The position numbers were made by a program, and so were the translations under genes. DNA of 45,601 bases, from contig JAISVR010000018.1 of NCBI GenBank assembly GCA_031271465.1, forward strand, positions 1 to 45,601, in the 5' to 3' direction. Numbering within the stretch: the stretch's first letter is position 1; each line of letters begins with the position of its first letter. The notes under the pieces were generated by a model. It ran no database searches. It was not told the origin of the DNA and saw only the letters and a list, made by a program, of their open reading frames with translations. This stretch comes from Prevotellaceae bacterium. GTDB lineage: Bacteria; Bacteroidota; Bacteroidia; Bacteroidales; Paludibacteraceae. Positions 17,916 through 27,321 of the stretch are shown here, one piece after another.

Positions 17916-18921
17916 GTTGCTTTATTCTTCGTATGAACAGGTAAAACTTTATCAGTTTCAACACTCTGCCAATAACTTGTCGTACATTAAAATTGGAAAA
18001 AACATTTGCCTCCGAATAGAATATGGATAAATACGGATACTCTTCTTGCCTTATCAAATGTTGGAGTTGCGTTATCGAATAATTTCGGTAGTGATAATAA
18101 TAATGATAAAAAGCCACCGACAGAAATCTTTTTTTCAGAATTTCTTTTTTGTTTATACTGAGATTATTCAACATAGCAGACATCGTTCGAAATGTATTTA
18201 ACAGCACTTCAATAGATGTTACTTTCTCGTAATTTGCCGTCAATGCCGTTCTATTCAAATTCCAATGATAAAAGGGAAGCTTGCAATAAGCTATTTTAGT
18301 TGTGTAAGAAAACATCGTGAAATTAAACAGACTGTCTTCTTCCCAATATTTTTTTCTATCGCCGAATGCAGCCCTCGAATTTAAAACAGCCGTTCGCTTG
18401 TAAATAGATGCCCATACGCTTTTTGCTAAAAAATTTTCGCTGTGATGCGAAAACATCGGCAGAAAAATTGATTTTACAACTCCTTCCCATGTTGGGTTTT
18501 TGTAAACTACAAGAGTCGAATTACAGCCTTCTTCTACGAAACTGTTGCTAAATACAATATCCGCCTCTTCCTTTTTTGCCTGTTTGTATAATTTCTCATA
18601 CATATCCGGTTCGCGCCAATCGTCGTGGTCGGAAAAACCAATGTATTCGCCTCTTGCCGCCAACAGTCCTTTATTCCTGCTCGCCGAAACGCCTGCATTC
18701 ACCTCATTTTTCAATATCACAAAGCGTTTGTCAAACTCGGCATAACTTTCAACTGTTATATCGCTGCCGTCGGTAGGGCAATCTAACACACAAATAAACT
18801 CTACGGCAGAAAGTGTTTGATTCATTAATGTGTCCAAACAGCGTTCCAACCATTCGCCTGCATTGTGTATCGGAATGATTACAGAAACTAAAATATCTTC
18901 TTGATTATTTTTTTTGCGCAT
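17908..18921 (-). CDS. Family 2 glycosyltransferase with Asp-His-Asp metal site
   Basis: The 337-residue protein shows VSVIIPIHNAGEWLERCLDT, CVLDCPTDGSDITVESYA, NAGVSASRNKGLLAARGEYI and FSDHDDWREPDMYEKLY. The usual DXD is present as D-H-D. The first 34 bases overlap the end of the upstream GT2 gene, which fixes neither start firmly; the next plausible start codon would remove the conserved strand, so this start is kept. Confidence 0.88.
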   Translation of the reverse strand: MRKKNNQEDILVSVIIPIHNAGEWLERCLDTLMNQTLSAVEFICVLDCPTDGSDITVESYAEFDKRFVILKNEVNAGVSASRNKGLLAARGEYIGFSDHDDWREPDMYEKLYKQAKKEEADIVFSNSFVEEGCNSTLVVYKNPTWEGVVKSIFLPMFSHHSENFLAKSVWASIYKRTAVLNSRAAFGDRKKYWEEDSLFNFTMFSYTTKIAYCKLPFYHWNLNRTALTANYEKVTSIEVLLNTFRTMSAMLNNLSINKKEILKKRFLSVAFYHYYYHYRNYSITQLQHLIRQEEYPYLSIFYSEANVFSNFNVRQVIGRVLKLIKFYLFIRRIKQHD

Positions 18922-19751
18922 TTTTTTATTTTCCTTTTAACACGATGGAAGAAACTTATTTTCTGTCCCAACTGCGACACGCCCAAATAATTTTGCACAT
19001 AAAATTTCATGTGTTTTACCAACAAATCATTTACCACTGTTTCGGGGTTAATTCCTCGCCTGTAACAGGCTTTTGTTATTACCAAACAGTGCCAAAACAG
19101 CCCCTTATAATCGCCCGAAGTAGAAATATTTGTTTTATGCAAGCGATAATAATACAGGATATTGTCGAGATACAACAACGGCGCAATTTCTTCGAGTTTC
19201 AAAAATAAATCCAAATCAACCGCACGCTTTAAATCCGCATCAATACCTTGTGTTTTTTTATAAAAAGCATTTTTGTAAGAAGCAAATGCCAACGGAGCAT
19301 GCTCTGCATTGGTTAAATAAGAATATCCCTCGGGAACAATTCGTTTTGTAGAATGCCAATCGGGAACTAAATTTTCATTGCAAGCCCAATAGCAAGAACC
19401 GATTAACGAGTTTTGCGGATTAGTGTTGTGCATCTCCACCATTATTTCCAACGCATCGGGTGTTAACGCATCGTCCGGATCGAGAAAACCACACAACTCG
19501 CCGTTTGCCAATTCCGCACAACGGCGTTTGGTGTAACCGCAACCTTTGTTCTCGTCGTTGTAGTAAATTTTTATCCTATCGTCGCTTTCGTATTGTTTGT
19601 ATAAATTTTTCGAGTTGTCCGTAGAAAAATCATCAACAAGAATTATCTCCCAATTGGTGTATGTTTGAGATTTTACACTGTCAATAGCTTTTGCTAAATA
19701 GTTGCCATTGTTGTATTGAGCAATCAGTATGGAGAATAAAGGCGTATTCAT
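18888..19751 (-). CDS. Family 2 glycosyltransferase
   Basis: The 287-residue protein begins MNTPLFSILIAQYNNGNYLA and has LVDDFSTDNSKNLYKQY, NKGCGYTKRRCAELANGELC and FLDPDDAL. The basic tail (RVKRKIKKCAKKIIKKIF) could anchor it to the membrane. It overlaps the upstream GT2 gene by 4 bases. Confidence 0.9.
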   Translation of the reverse strand: MNTPLFSILIAQYNNGNYLAKAIDSVKSQTYTNWEIILVDDFSTDNSKNLYKQYESDDRIKIYYNDENKGCGYTKRRCAELANGELCGFLDPDDALTPDALEIMVEMHNTNPQNSLIGSCYWACNENLVPDWHSTKRIVPEGYSYLTNAEHAPLAFASYKNAFYKKTQGIDADLKRAVDLDLFLKLEEIAPLLYLDNILYYYRLHKTNISTSGDYKGLFWHCLVITKACYRRGINPETVVNDLLVKHMKFYVQNYLGVSQLGQKISFFHRVKRKIKKCAKKIIKKIF

Positions 19752-20701
19752 TTTTTCTTTTTAAATGATTTAAAAAACGATAATATCATTTTTCGCAGAT
19801 AATAAAGTATTTTTTTCGCTCCTTGATTATGAAACTCATTCCCTAAAAAAACCTTTATGTCGCGGAACAATACTGTTGAAAATTCTCTACCCATTACTTG
19901 AATACGAATTAAATCAAAATAATTTTCTCTTACGAGAGAGAGATTTTTCCTTAAATCTATATCTTCCTTGTTATACTTATACAATTCTGTTTTAATAAGA
20001 TAATTCAACCTTCGTTGACTTATTGAATTTATGGCAGAAAAAACACCGCCTCCATGCCTGCGATAAACTGCTGCATTGAAATTCATACAATAACCTTTAC
20101 TGCCTTTGAGCAAATGGTAACACAAATGTACATCTCGCATGTATGTATAGCGATTCAATATCTCAAAATCAATTGCTTTATGCTTAAATAGCATGGTCAT
20201 TGTTTTTGTAAACCAGATATAAAGATTCAAGCTATTGTCGAATGAAATTCCTTCTTGATTTTTCTGAAACAATTTATATACATAATCATTCGTCCAAGTT
20301 TTATTCGCTTCATTATAGATTTTGTATCGATGACAGCATAAGTTATACCCGGGATTCGCCTCCAAAAAATCCACTTGCTTTTGAAGTTTCTGCGGGTCAG
20401 TCCAATAATCATCACCTTCACACAGGGCAATGTATTTACCTTGTGCAGCTTGCATATTTTCAATAAAATTACGCGTCATACCTTTATTCGTTTCAGGCAG
20501 TTGTAATTTTATTATGCCGGGATATTGTTGCTGATATGCTATGCAGATTTCCCTTGTTCTATCCGTACTGCAATCTTCGCCGATAATCAATTCGATAGGA
20601 AAATCCGTTTTCTGCATCAATACACCTTCAATTGCTTCTGCAATAAATTTCTCATGATTGTAGGTTATCATGCACACAGAAACAAGAATATTATTGCTCA
20701 T
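19748..20701 (-). CDS. Family 2 glycosyltransferase
   Basis: The 317-residue protein begins MSNNILVSVCMITYNHEKFI and carries LIIGEDCSTDRTREIC, NKGMTRNFIENMQAAQGKYI and CEGDDYWTDPQKLQKQVDFL. The GEDCSTD and EGDDYWT motifs belong to a GT2 subgroup that often adds the first branching sugars in capsule loci. I choose the ATG at 20701 over a TTG one codon upstream. The start lies inside the last codons of the acetyltransferase gene. The C-terminus is strongly basic. Confidence 0.9.
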   Translation of the reverse strand: MSNNILVSVCMITYNHEKFIAEAIEGVLMQKTDFPIELIIGEDCSTDRTREICIAYQQQYPGIIKLQLPETNKGMTRNFIENMQAAQGKYIALCEGDDYWTDPQKLQKQVDFLEANPGYNLCCHRYKIYNEANKTWTNDYVYKLFQKNQEGISFDNSLNLYIWFTKTMTMLFKHKAIDFEILNRYTYMRDVHLCYHLLKGSKGYCMNFNAAVYRRHGGGVFSAINSISQRRLNYLIKTELYKYNKEDIDLRKNLSLVRENYFDLIRIQVMGREFSTVLFRDIKVFLGNEFHNQGAKKILYYLRKMILSFFKSFKKKK

Positions 20702-21242
20702 CAATTTGTATAAAATTTAGTAGTCCTTTTTTTCTTTCTTTAATGCGTTTGGCAGGAATGCCGGCATATATTCCCCATTCGTCCAAACTTTTATTTACCA
20801 GCGACATGGCTCCCACTGCTACTCCTTCATTAATAATCACCGAAGGTAATATAATGGAACCTGAACCGATTTGAGCATATTTTCTAATTAATACCTTTCC
20901 GCCGGTTACACGGGTTTTGCTTTCGTCAACCATCGGACTGATTAAATAATCACCCGAAAAATCGTCGGTTGCCGAAAATACAGAACAACGGGGCGATAAG
21001 CCTGTATAGTCTTCCATCTCAATGCCAAAAGCTCCATACAAAGCACTATACGCTGCAATGTGAATATGCGAGCCAAGCGTAATTTCGCCCGAAAGAACAC
21101 AAAAATCGTCAATACGAACATGGTCGCCAAGCGAAATTGTTGCAGGCAAATACATGCTGCATTTCCGACTGATTAAAACATTTTTCCCGAAGCGTTTTAA
21201 CCCGAGTTCCAATAATTCTTTTTCGGTATAAAAACTTGTCAT
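20691..21242 (-). CDS. Hexapeptide acetyltransferase, probable amino-sugar N-acetyltransferase
   Basis: The 183-residue protein has hexapeptide coils (ISLGDHVRIDDFCVLSGEI, LGSHIHIAAYSALYGAFGIE, IRKYAQIGSGSIILPSVI, VGAMSLVNKSLDEWGIYAGI) and the ending GIPAKRIKERKK. It follows a sugar aminotransferase gene with an ATGA overlap, which suggests that it acetylates the amino sugar made there, as in viosamine or 3-amino-sugar pathways. The exact substrate is an inference. Confidence 0.82.
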   Translation of the reverse strand: MTSFYTEKELLELGLKRFGKNVLISRKCSMYLPATISLGDHVRIDDFCVLSGEITLGSHIHIAAYSALYGAFGIEMEDYTGLSPRCSVFSATDDFSGDYLISPMVDESKTRVTGGKVLIRKYAQIGSGSIILPSVIINEGVAVGAMSLVNKSLDEWGIYAGIPAKRIKERKKGLLNFIQIDEQ

Positions 21243-22351
21243 TTTGACTGTATGATTTCAACAATTCGTCTTACATCATTTTCTTCCAACTCCACATAAA
21301 TCGGCAAACATAATACTTGTTGCGCTATTTTGGTTGCAACGGGCAAATTTTCTTTTGTTGCCGACGGCAATCTTTTATACGGCTCAAAATCGCTGATTAA
21401 GGGATAAAAATACCGCCGTCCGAAAATATTATGCTGCTTCAACTTTTCGTATAAATCGTCGCGGCTCATTCCATATTTTTCTTCATCTATCAAAATAGGA
21501 AAATAAGAATATACATGCGCAACATCTTCCATATCATTCAAAGAACTAATTCCTTGAACATCGTTCAATAATTTACGATACAATCCGGTAATTTGTTTCC
21601 TTTTTTCTATAAAACCATCGATATATTTCAGTTGCAACAATCCGTAAGCTGCCTGCACTTCATTCAATTTTGCATTGATCCCCGGCTCTTCTACCACCGT
21701 TTCGCCGCGAAAACCAAAGTTTTTCAAGTTATCAATATGGTGCTTCATCTCCTGAGAATGGCAAACAATGGCACCGCCTTCTATTGTGCTGTAAACTTTG
21801 GTTGCATGAAAACTCAACACCGACAAATCGCCATAATTTAAAATCGATACATTGTCTTTTTTTACTGCGAAAGCGTGGGCTGCATCATAAATTACCTTTA
21901 AATTATGTTTCTCGGCAATTCGCCGGATTTCATCTACTCGACACGGATTTCCATATACATGAACCGGCATTATAGCTGTTGTTTTTTCTGTGATTGCCGC
22001 TTCAATTTTTTGGGAATCTATGTTTAAAAAGTCCGGCTCAATATCCACAAAAACAGGCGTAATTTTATTCCACCAAAGAGAATGGGTCGTAGCCACAAAA
22101 CTAAACGGAGTGGTAATTACTTCGCCCTGAATAGTTAACGCCTGCAATGCCGACATCAAAGCCAAGGTGCCGTTTGCAAATAGCGAGATGTATTTTACAC
22201 CCAAATAATCTGCCAACTCCTTTTCTAACTGTTGATGCAATGGTCCGTTATTGGTCAGCCATTTATTATCCCAAACTTGTTGTAAATAAGGAATAAATTC
22301 ATCCAATGGCGGAAGGCAAGGTTGAGTAACAGTTATTTGCTTTTGAAACAT
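21239..22351 (-). CDS. DegT/DnrJ/EryC1/StrS sugar aminotransferase, VioA-like
   Basis: The 370-residue protein is a PLP-dependent nucleotide-sugar aminotransferase: TTPFSFVATTHSL, MPVHVYGNPCRVDEI, IYDAAHAFAVKK and LSFHATKVYSTIEGGAIV, in which Lys185 should form the Schiff base. The opening (ITVTQPCLPPLDEF, WLTNNGPLHQQLEKEL) resembles VioA-type enzymes that make dTDP-4-amino-4,6-dideoxyglucose. The sub-assignment is tentative. The dTDP-glucose genes rmlA and rmlB are not in this window. It ends one base after the ABC ATPase gene region begins its downstream gap (1 base). Confidence 0.88.
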   Translation of the reverse strand: MFQKQITVTQPCLPPLDEFIPYLQQVWDNKWLTNNGPLHQQLEKELADYLGVKYISLFANGTLALMSALQALTIQGEVITTPFSFVATTHSLWWNKITPVFVDIEPDFLNIDSQKIEAAITEKTTAIMPVHVYGNPCRVDEIRRIAEKHNLKVIYDAAHAFAVKKDNVSILNYGDLSVLSFHATKVYSTIEGGAIVCHSQEMKHHIDNLKNFGFRGETVVEEPGINAKLNEVQAAYGLLQLKYIDGFIEKRKQITGLYRKLLNDVQGISSLNDMEDVAHVYSYFPILIDEEKYGMSRDDLYEKLKQHNIFGRRYFYPLISDFEPYKRLPSATKENLPVATKIAQQVLCLPIYVELEENDVRRIVEIIQSK

Positions 22352-22352
22352 A

Positions 22353-23618
22353 TTAAATCGATTCTATAAAACTATATTCGTTCGTTATAAAAGTGGGACG
22401 AATAACACCTCGCCATTTTCCATGCCAATCGGAAAGACCTCTATCTTCAAGTATTTCAAACGAATGAGCATGTTCATGATTGAAATACGATGCCGATTTC
22501 GAAACAAACATGTTGTTTACATAATAAATCCCATCGTTCATCAAATTGGCAGGAATATGGAAAACAGCTTTATGCAGTCCTTTTTGCAAAGGCTTGTTTT
22601 CTGTAAACACATTGTAAACACACTGACCGTTTATATCGTACAGGTGCATACTCACATTTACCGGAAATCCTTCTTCCAAATTCCAAAATTCAGTAACAAT
22701 ATCAAATTCATCTTTAACGGTTAAATAATTTCCTTTATGTTGAACATAAGCACTTTTCACTCTGATTTTTTCCATTCCGGGAGCATTTTCAAAATCCCAG
22801 AAATTGTTGACAATTCCTTTTGTTGTTTCGTCCGAAAGATATTGGTCAACCACATCACTTATTTGTCCGGAAAATTGCACACTGCCGTCTTTCAACAAAA
22901 TCCCTGTTTTACAAAGATTCTTTACCGCCGCCATATTATGGCTTACAAACAACACCGTCCGCCCCTCGCCTTTCGACACATCTTGCATCTTACCAATCGC
23001 CTTTTTCTGAAACTCCGCATCGCCCACGGCTAATACTTCATCAACCACAAGAATTTCAGGGTCGAGATGCGCCGCAATGGCAAAACCAAGCCGCACCGTC
23101 ATACCCGAAGAGTAGCGTTTTACGGGCGTATCCAAATAGCGTTCTACACCCGAGAAATCGACAATCTCGTCCAACTTGCGGGAAATTTCTTTCTTGGTCA
23201 TACCCATAATCGCACCGTTCATAAAGATGTTTTCGCGCCCTGTCATTTCGGGGTGAAAACCTGTACCCACTTCAAGCAGCGAGGCTATACGCCCTTTAGC
23301 TTTTATACTACCGGTGGTAGGCGAAGTTACTTTTGAAAGAATTTTCAATAGCGTACTTTTTCCTGCGCCGTTTTTTCCGATTATACCTAATACATCGCCC
23401 TGTTCTACCTCAAAATTAATATCGCGCAAAGCCCATACATATTCGCTCACACCTTTGGTCGCACGGTTATTTACCTCGCCTATTTTCAAATATGGATCTT
23501 CTTTACCGCGCACGCTTGTTTGCCACCAGCGATTAAGGTCATGGCTAAGTGTTTTAGTTGAAACAAATCCTAATCTATATTGCTTTGATATATTATCGAA
23601 TCTGATAGCTATACTCAT
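22353..23618 (-). CDS. wzt: Polysaccharide ABC exporter ATPase with C-terminal glycan-binding domain (Wzt)
   Basis: The 421-residue protein has Walker A GKNGAGKST (81-89), the signature YSSGMTVRLGFA (about 176), Walker B ILVVDEVLAVGD (about 202) and the switch His in LFVSHNMAAV. The ATPase part ends near residue 255. The remaining ~160 residues form a beta-rich Wzt_C-like domain, which in O-antigen systems recognises the capped non-reducing end of the glycan. This length fits the O9a/O8 type exporter, not the short KpsT type. It lies 54 bases after the permease gene. Confidence 0.93.
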   Translation of the reverse strand: MSIAIRFDNISKQYRLGFVSTKTLSHDLNRWWQTSVRGKEDPYLKIGEVNNRATKGVSEYVWALRDINFEVEQGDVLGIIGKNGAGKSTLLKILSKVTSPTTGSIKAKGRIASLLEVGTGFHPEMTGRENIFMNGAIMGMTKKEISRKLDEIVDFSGVERYLDTPVKRYSSGMTVRLGFAIAAHLDPEILVVDEVLAVGDAEFQKKAIGKMQDVSKGEGRTVLFVSHNMAAVKNLCKTGILLKDGSVQFSGQISDVVDQYLSDETTKGIVNNFWDFENAPGMEKIRVKSAYVQHKGNYLTVKDEFDIVTEFWNLEEGFPVNVSMHLYDINGQCVYNVFTENKPLQKGLHKAVFHIPANLMNDGIYYVNNMFVSKSASYFNHEHAHSFEILEDRGLSDWHGKWRGVIRPTFITNEYSFIESI

Positions 23619-23672
23619 ATATTATTTATATTCTTGTAAATTTTAAATCCTACAAACCGAGATTCGGACAAA

Positions 23673-24536
23673 TTAAACCGTATCCATAAAACTCTTTTGT
23701 ACTTTATTGAAAACTACTATACCAATGCACAACAGCACAAGCATAAATCCAAAACTGTAAGCTAGCGACCACCAATTAAATATTCCTTCTCCCAATACCC
23801 CGTATTTGAAAGTTTCAATAATAGAGGTTAATGGATTGAGTGTCATAATCCATTGTTTTTCTTCAGACATCCTGCTCAATGGATAAATAATCGGTGTGGC
23901 ATACATCCACAACTGCACAATAAAACCAAACAAAATAGTTAAATCCCGATATTTGGTAGTCATAGACGATATTAAAATACCAAACCCAAGTGCCAAGCCT
24001 GCCAACATTAGCAGCAACAGCGGAAATAAACAAATATACCGGTTGGGAGCTACATGGGCATTCATAAAGATGTCGTAAAACAAATATACAACAACAAACA
24101 AAGCCATTTGAATGCCAAAGCGAACCAAGTTAGAGCCGACTACCGATAGCGGTACAATTAATCGTGGGAAATATACCTTACCGAAAATAGCCGCATTGGT
24201 GGTAAAGGTATTGGAAGTTTTATTCAAGCAGTCGGCAAAGTAGTTCCACATGGTAATTCCCGCCAAATAAAACAATGCTTGCGGCACAGTGCCTGTTTTA
24301 ATTCCGGCAATGCCACCAAACACAACCATAAACATGATAGTAGTTAAAATGGGTTGAATAACAAACCACGCCGGACCCAAAATAGTTTGTTTGTACTGCG
24401 TAATAATATCGCGTTTTACAAACAAACTCAACAAATCCCTGTATCGCCAAATCTCCTTTAAATTGACATCAAAAAGCCCGTTACGCGGTTTTATTTCGGT
24501 GTCCCATTGCTCTGTTTTATCTTCTACAATAAACAT
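23673..24536 (-). CDS. wzm: Polysaccharide ABC exporter permease (Wzm)
   Basis: The 287-residue protein is an ABC-2 type permease with six hydrophobic segments. WRYRDLLSLFVKRDIITQYK and QTILGPAWFVIQPILTTIMF are the family opening, and LNPLTSIIETFKYGVLGEG the typical C-terminal motif. It forms the inner-membrane channel for lipid-linked polysaccharide with the adjacent ATPase. It is the first gene of the minus-strand locus and follows a clear promoter. Confidence 0.94.
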   Translation of the reverse strand: MFIVEDKTEQWDTEIKPRNGLFDVNLKEIWRYRDLLSLFVKRDIITQYKQTILGPAWFVIQPILTTIMFMVVFGGIAGIKTGTVPQALFYLAGITMWNYFADCLNKTSNTFTTNAAIFGKVYFPRLIVPLSVVGSNLVRFGIQMALFVVVYLFYDIFMNAHVAPNRYICLFPLLLLMLAGLALGFGILISSMTTKYRDLTILFGFIVQLWMYATPIIYPLSRMSEEKQWIMTLNPLTSIIETFKYGVLGEGIFNWWSLAYSFGFMLVLLCIGIVVFNKVQKSFMDTV

Positions 24537-24564
24537 TTCTTTATTTTTTTATCAAAAATTAGGG

Positions 24565-24572
24565 CAAAGATA
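24565..24572 (-). promoter_or_regulatory. -7 box (TATCTTTG) for the glycan operon
   Basis: TATCTTTG on the minus strand lies 29 bases before the wzm ATG, and a TTG sits about 21 bases upstream. This matches the Bacteroidetes primary sigma consensus. It is the only good match in front of the locus. The remaining 144-base gap up to the rlhA-like gene shows no gene. Confidence 0.75.
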
Positions 24573-24680
24573 CTAAAAAAAATAACAGAAATGCAAGCTT
24601 GACAGCCCCGAAAACCCGATTAGCAGTAGATATTACAGGGTATAAAACGAGTAGTTATTCATCGCTTTAGAAGAGTGCTT

Positions 24681-26516
24681 TCAATTTTTTTCGCGTACAC
24701 GCATTTCGCAACAAGCACAATCGAATTCCAAGTTAAGCACACGATTTTTATAGCGCAAGGAGAGTGGAAAAGTAATATCTATTTCTTTATCGGAATATTT
24801 CGGGCAAGCACTCAAACTGTATTTCAAACAATGCCGGGTAAACATCAGCGGCTCTCCTGTAGCCGCTTGCAATTCAAAGGCAGGCGCAATTTTCGTTACG
24901 CCATGCTTGCGGTAAAACTCCTCAGCCAGTCGGTTTGACACATTGCCGAGGTACGATAATTCGCCTTGTGGAAATACAGCCTCGTGATTGCGGGCTTGGT
25001 TACCGGGCGCGCAATAACGAAACCGCTCCACCCGCGCTTCTTCCAATTTTTCAACAAGCCCTGTGCGTAATTCCGAAAGCAGCGAAGATGGAATAAAAAA
25101 CGCTTCCGACTGCTCAACCTTCAATTCCGAAACACTGAAAATTGTTGTGCCCCATTTCGATAACTGCTTGCGTAGATTTTCGAGTGCTTGCGTTTTATTG
25201 TTTGCAACAACTTTTTCGTGCAAAATTTCGTGCGAAACGCAAACTCTATCCTCATCGGTAGCAGTAAGACGAAAACCGTTTTCGATGTCCTCAAAAAGCA
25301 GCTCGACAGCAATTTTTCGTTCCGAAGTATTTCGTTTCAACTGCCTGTCAAACTCAATATCGTAGTTGCGATAAAGCTTTGTACCTATTGGTATTTGCTG
25401 CATTTCGAACGGAAAAACCCGCTTGCCTTCCACGCGGTTTACTCGAAATCCTTCGAAGTTACCATCGGCAGCAACAAAGCATAATCCGTCGCCGTTATGC
25501 AGTGTTTGCTGTGTTTTTATTTCATAAAAATTTTTGCCGGCAAATAGCAATTCACCCAGCTCTTCGCCCACCGATTTCGGCGTATCAAAAGAAGTGATGT
25601 CGGCATTCCGTCCTTCCAAAAAATAATCGGTAAAACCGCGCGAAAAGCTTTTCTCGGGCGCAGGCTCGAAAAAGAATGTCGTTTTTCCCGACGACGATTT
25701 ACGATAACGACCGCCGTCTTGCTCCAATATTTCGTCTAATTTTTGTCGATAAAAAGCGGTAACATTTTTCACATAATCAACCTCTTTGAGCCGCCCTTCA
25801 ATTTTGAAAGAACGCACCCCCGCTTCCAGCAACTGCTCCAAATACGCCGAGCGATTGAGGTCTTTGAGCGAAAGCAAATGTTTGTTTTGTTGCAGGATTT
25901 TTCCTTCGCCGTCGAGCAAATCGTAGGGCAAACGGCAATATTGCGCACATTCGCCCCGATTTGCACTTCGTCTGCCAAGTGCTTCGCTTATATAACATTG
26001 ACCGCTGTAGCTCACACACAAAGCTCCATGTACAAAGCTTTCGAGGTTAAGCGATGTTTGTGCCGAAATCTCGCGAATTTCCGCCAGCGACAATTCTCGC
26101 GCCAACACTGCTTGCGAAAACCCGACTTGCTCTAAAACCCGCAGTTTTTCCACCGTGCGATTATCTGTTTGTGTACTCGCATGCAACGCAATGGGGGGTA
26201 AATCCATCTGCAAAATACCCATATCCTGCACTATCAGCGCATCGGTTCCCGCATTGTAGAGTTGCCAAATAAGTTGTTGAGCATCGTCCAGCTCGCTATC
26301 GTACAAAATGGTATTGACCGCCGCATACACTCGCGCACCAAAACGATGTGCATATCGCGCCAGTTGTTCAATATCTTCCAACGAATTGCCTGCAGCCGAG
26401 CGTGCGCCAAACTTCGGCGCACCGATATACACCGCATCGGCACCGTGATTAACTGCCGCCAATCCACATGGTAGATTTTTTGCAGGAGCAAGCAATTCTA
26501 TTTTTTCGGATTTCAT
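24681..26516 (-). CDS. rlhA: U32 peptidase-family protein, RlhA-like 23S rRNA hydroxylation enzyme
   Basis: The 611-residue protein begins KIELLAPAKNLPCGLAAVNH and has GADAVYIGAPKFGARSAAGN, ALIVQDMGILQMDLPPIALH, ASTQTDNRTVEKL, HGALCVSYSGQCYISEALG, RSANRGECAQYCRLPYDL and GVRSFKIEGRLKEVDYVKN. These match E. coli RlhA (YdcP) closely over the N-terminal U32 part; the C-terminal half corresponds to DUF3656. RlhA is needed for hydroxylation of C2501 in 23S rRNA. Extra Cys pairs at the C-terminus (CLKYSLSACPKY, FDCACCEMRV) could bind a metal cluster. It is not a proven protease. The leader contains two palindromic elements. Confidence 0.88.
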   Translation of the reverse strand: MKSEKIELLAPAKNLPCGLAAVNHGADAVYIGAPKFGARSAAGNSLEDIEQLARYAHRFGARVYAAVNTILYDSELDDAQQLIWQLYNAGTDALIVQDMGILQMDLPPIALHASTQTDNRTVEKLRVLEQVGFSQAVLARELSLAEIREISAQTSLNLESFVHGALCVSYSGQCYISEALGRRSANRGECAQYCRLPYDLLDGEGKILQQNKHLLSLKDLNRSAYLEQLLEAGVRSFKIEGRLKEVDYVKNVTAFYRQKLDEILEQDGGRYRKSSSGKTTFFFEPAPEKSFSRGFTDYFLEGRNADITSFDTPKSVGEELGELLFAGKNFYEIKTQQTLHNGDGLCFVAADGNFEGFRVNRVEGKRVFPFEMQQIPIGTKLYRNYDIEFDRQLKRNTSERKIAVELLFEDIENGFRLTATDEDRVCVSHEILHEKVVANNKTQALENLRKQLSKWGTTIFSVSELKVEQSEAFFIPSSLLSELRTGLVEKLEEARVERFRYCAPGNQARNHEAVFPQGELSYLGNVSNRLAEEFYRKHGVTKIAPAFELQAATGEPLMFTRHCLKYSLSACPKYSDKEIDITFPLSLRYKNRVLNLEFDCACCEMRVREKN

Positions 26517-26587
26517 TTTTTTTTCGAAATTATCTCATTTTATGCTTAAAAAAAGATTCGGCATTATTTACTTCCCATTGGTTGTTC

Positions 26588-27123
26588 GTCATTGCGAGGA
26601 GGAACGACGAAGCAATCTCGTTATGTCTTTTCTCTGGATTGCTTCGTACCTCGCAATGACGAGAAAGCAAGACCAATGCGTCATTGCGAGGAGGTATGAC
26701 GAAGCAATCTCGTTATGATTTTTCTTCGTTCCTCACAATGACGAGCACAGCTAAAAGAATAATCCCGTTTTTTTTAGCCTGCAAAGGTAATTATTTTCGG
26801 ATTTATCCATTTTAGGCTTGCTAAAAAATCGGCATTATTTACTTCCCATTGGTTGTTCGTCATTGCGAGGAGGAACGACAAAGCAATCTCGTTATATCTT
26901 TTCTATAGATTGCTTCGTACCTCGCAATGACGAGAAAGTAAGACACCAATGCGTCATTGCGAGGAGGAACGACAAAGCAATCTCGTTATATCTTTTCTCT
27001 GGATTGCTTCGTACCTTGCAATGACGAGAAAGCAAGACCAATGCGTCATTGCGAGGAGGTATGACGAAGCAATCTCCGGAAAAACGGTTGCTGTTTTGAG
27101 ATTGCTTCGTTCCTCGCAATAGC
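26588..27123. repeat. Cluster of five palindromic elements, partly in tandem duplication
   Basis: Elements lie at 26588-26660, 26680-26743, 26859-26931, 26953-27025 and 27045-27123, each a facing pair of GTCATTGCGAGG...GAAGCAATC arms around a ~17-base spacer (often CGTTATGTCTTTTCTC). The segment starting GGCATTATTTACTTCCCATT occurs at 26561 and again at 26831, so a ~270-base unit was duplicated. This cluster fills most of the 805-base gap between the divergent rlhA-like and dsbD genes. Short ORFs across it are repeat translations. Confidence 0.9.
26782..26789 (-). promoter_or_regulatory. Candidate -7 box (TACCTTTG) for the rlhA-like gene
   Basis: TACCTTTG on the minus strand fits TAnnTTTG and faces the rlhA-like gene. 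If used, the leader would be about 260 bases long and hold two palindromic elements. Confidence 0.5.
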
Positions 27124-27202
27124 GAACACGCCTAAACCTGAAATTAAATTGTACCAAGCAAAGCATTTGCATAATGCGGGTATTGCTGTTCTCAATTTTT
27201 AT

Positions 27203-27210
27203 TATCTTTG
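27203..27210 (+). promoter_or_regulatory. -7 box (TATCTTTG) for dsbD
   Basis: TATCTTTG on the plus strand lies 111 bases before the dsbD ATG. The transcript would carry a short palindromic element in its leader. Confidence 0.65.
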
Positions 27211-27224
27211 GCACGGCAAAAAAA

Positions 27225-27279
27225 ACGGACTTATCCCTTTTAGCCGTGTCCGTCATTGCGGGCTTGACCCGCAATCGCA
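27225..27279. repeat. Variant element (ATTGCGGG type) in the dsbD leader
   Basis: An outer motif CTTATCCCTTTTAGCCGTGT is followed by GTCATTGCGGGCTTGACCCG and CAATCGC. ATTGCGGG and CCCGCAAT form a perfect 8-bp stem with a 5-nt loop. The element lies between promoter and start codon. Confidence 0.85.
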
Positions 27280-27321
27280 CAAAAAACAAATGGATAATTC
27301 CGAACAATAATGCGATAGGCA

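Noticed and set aside
24573-24680. tRNA or other small RNA gene upstream of wzm
   Set aside because: No cloverleaf or conserved T-loop sequence could be found.
26818-27024. Small ORFs over element clusters (also at 29953-30219, 33007-33189 and 45208-45468)
   Set aside because: Their products are RHCEERSN- or SSLRGTKQS-type translations of the repeats with no start signals or homology beyond the repeat.
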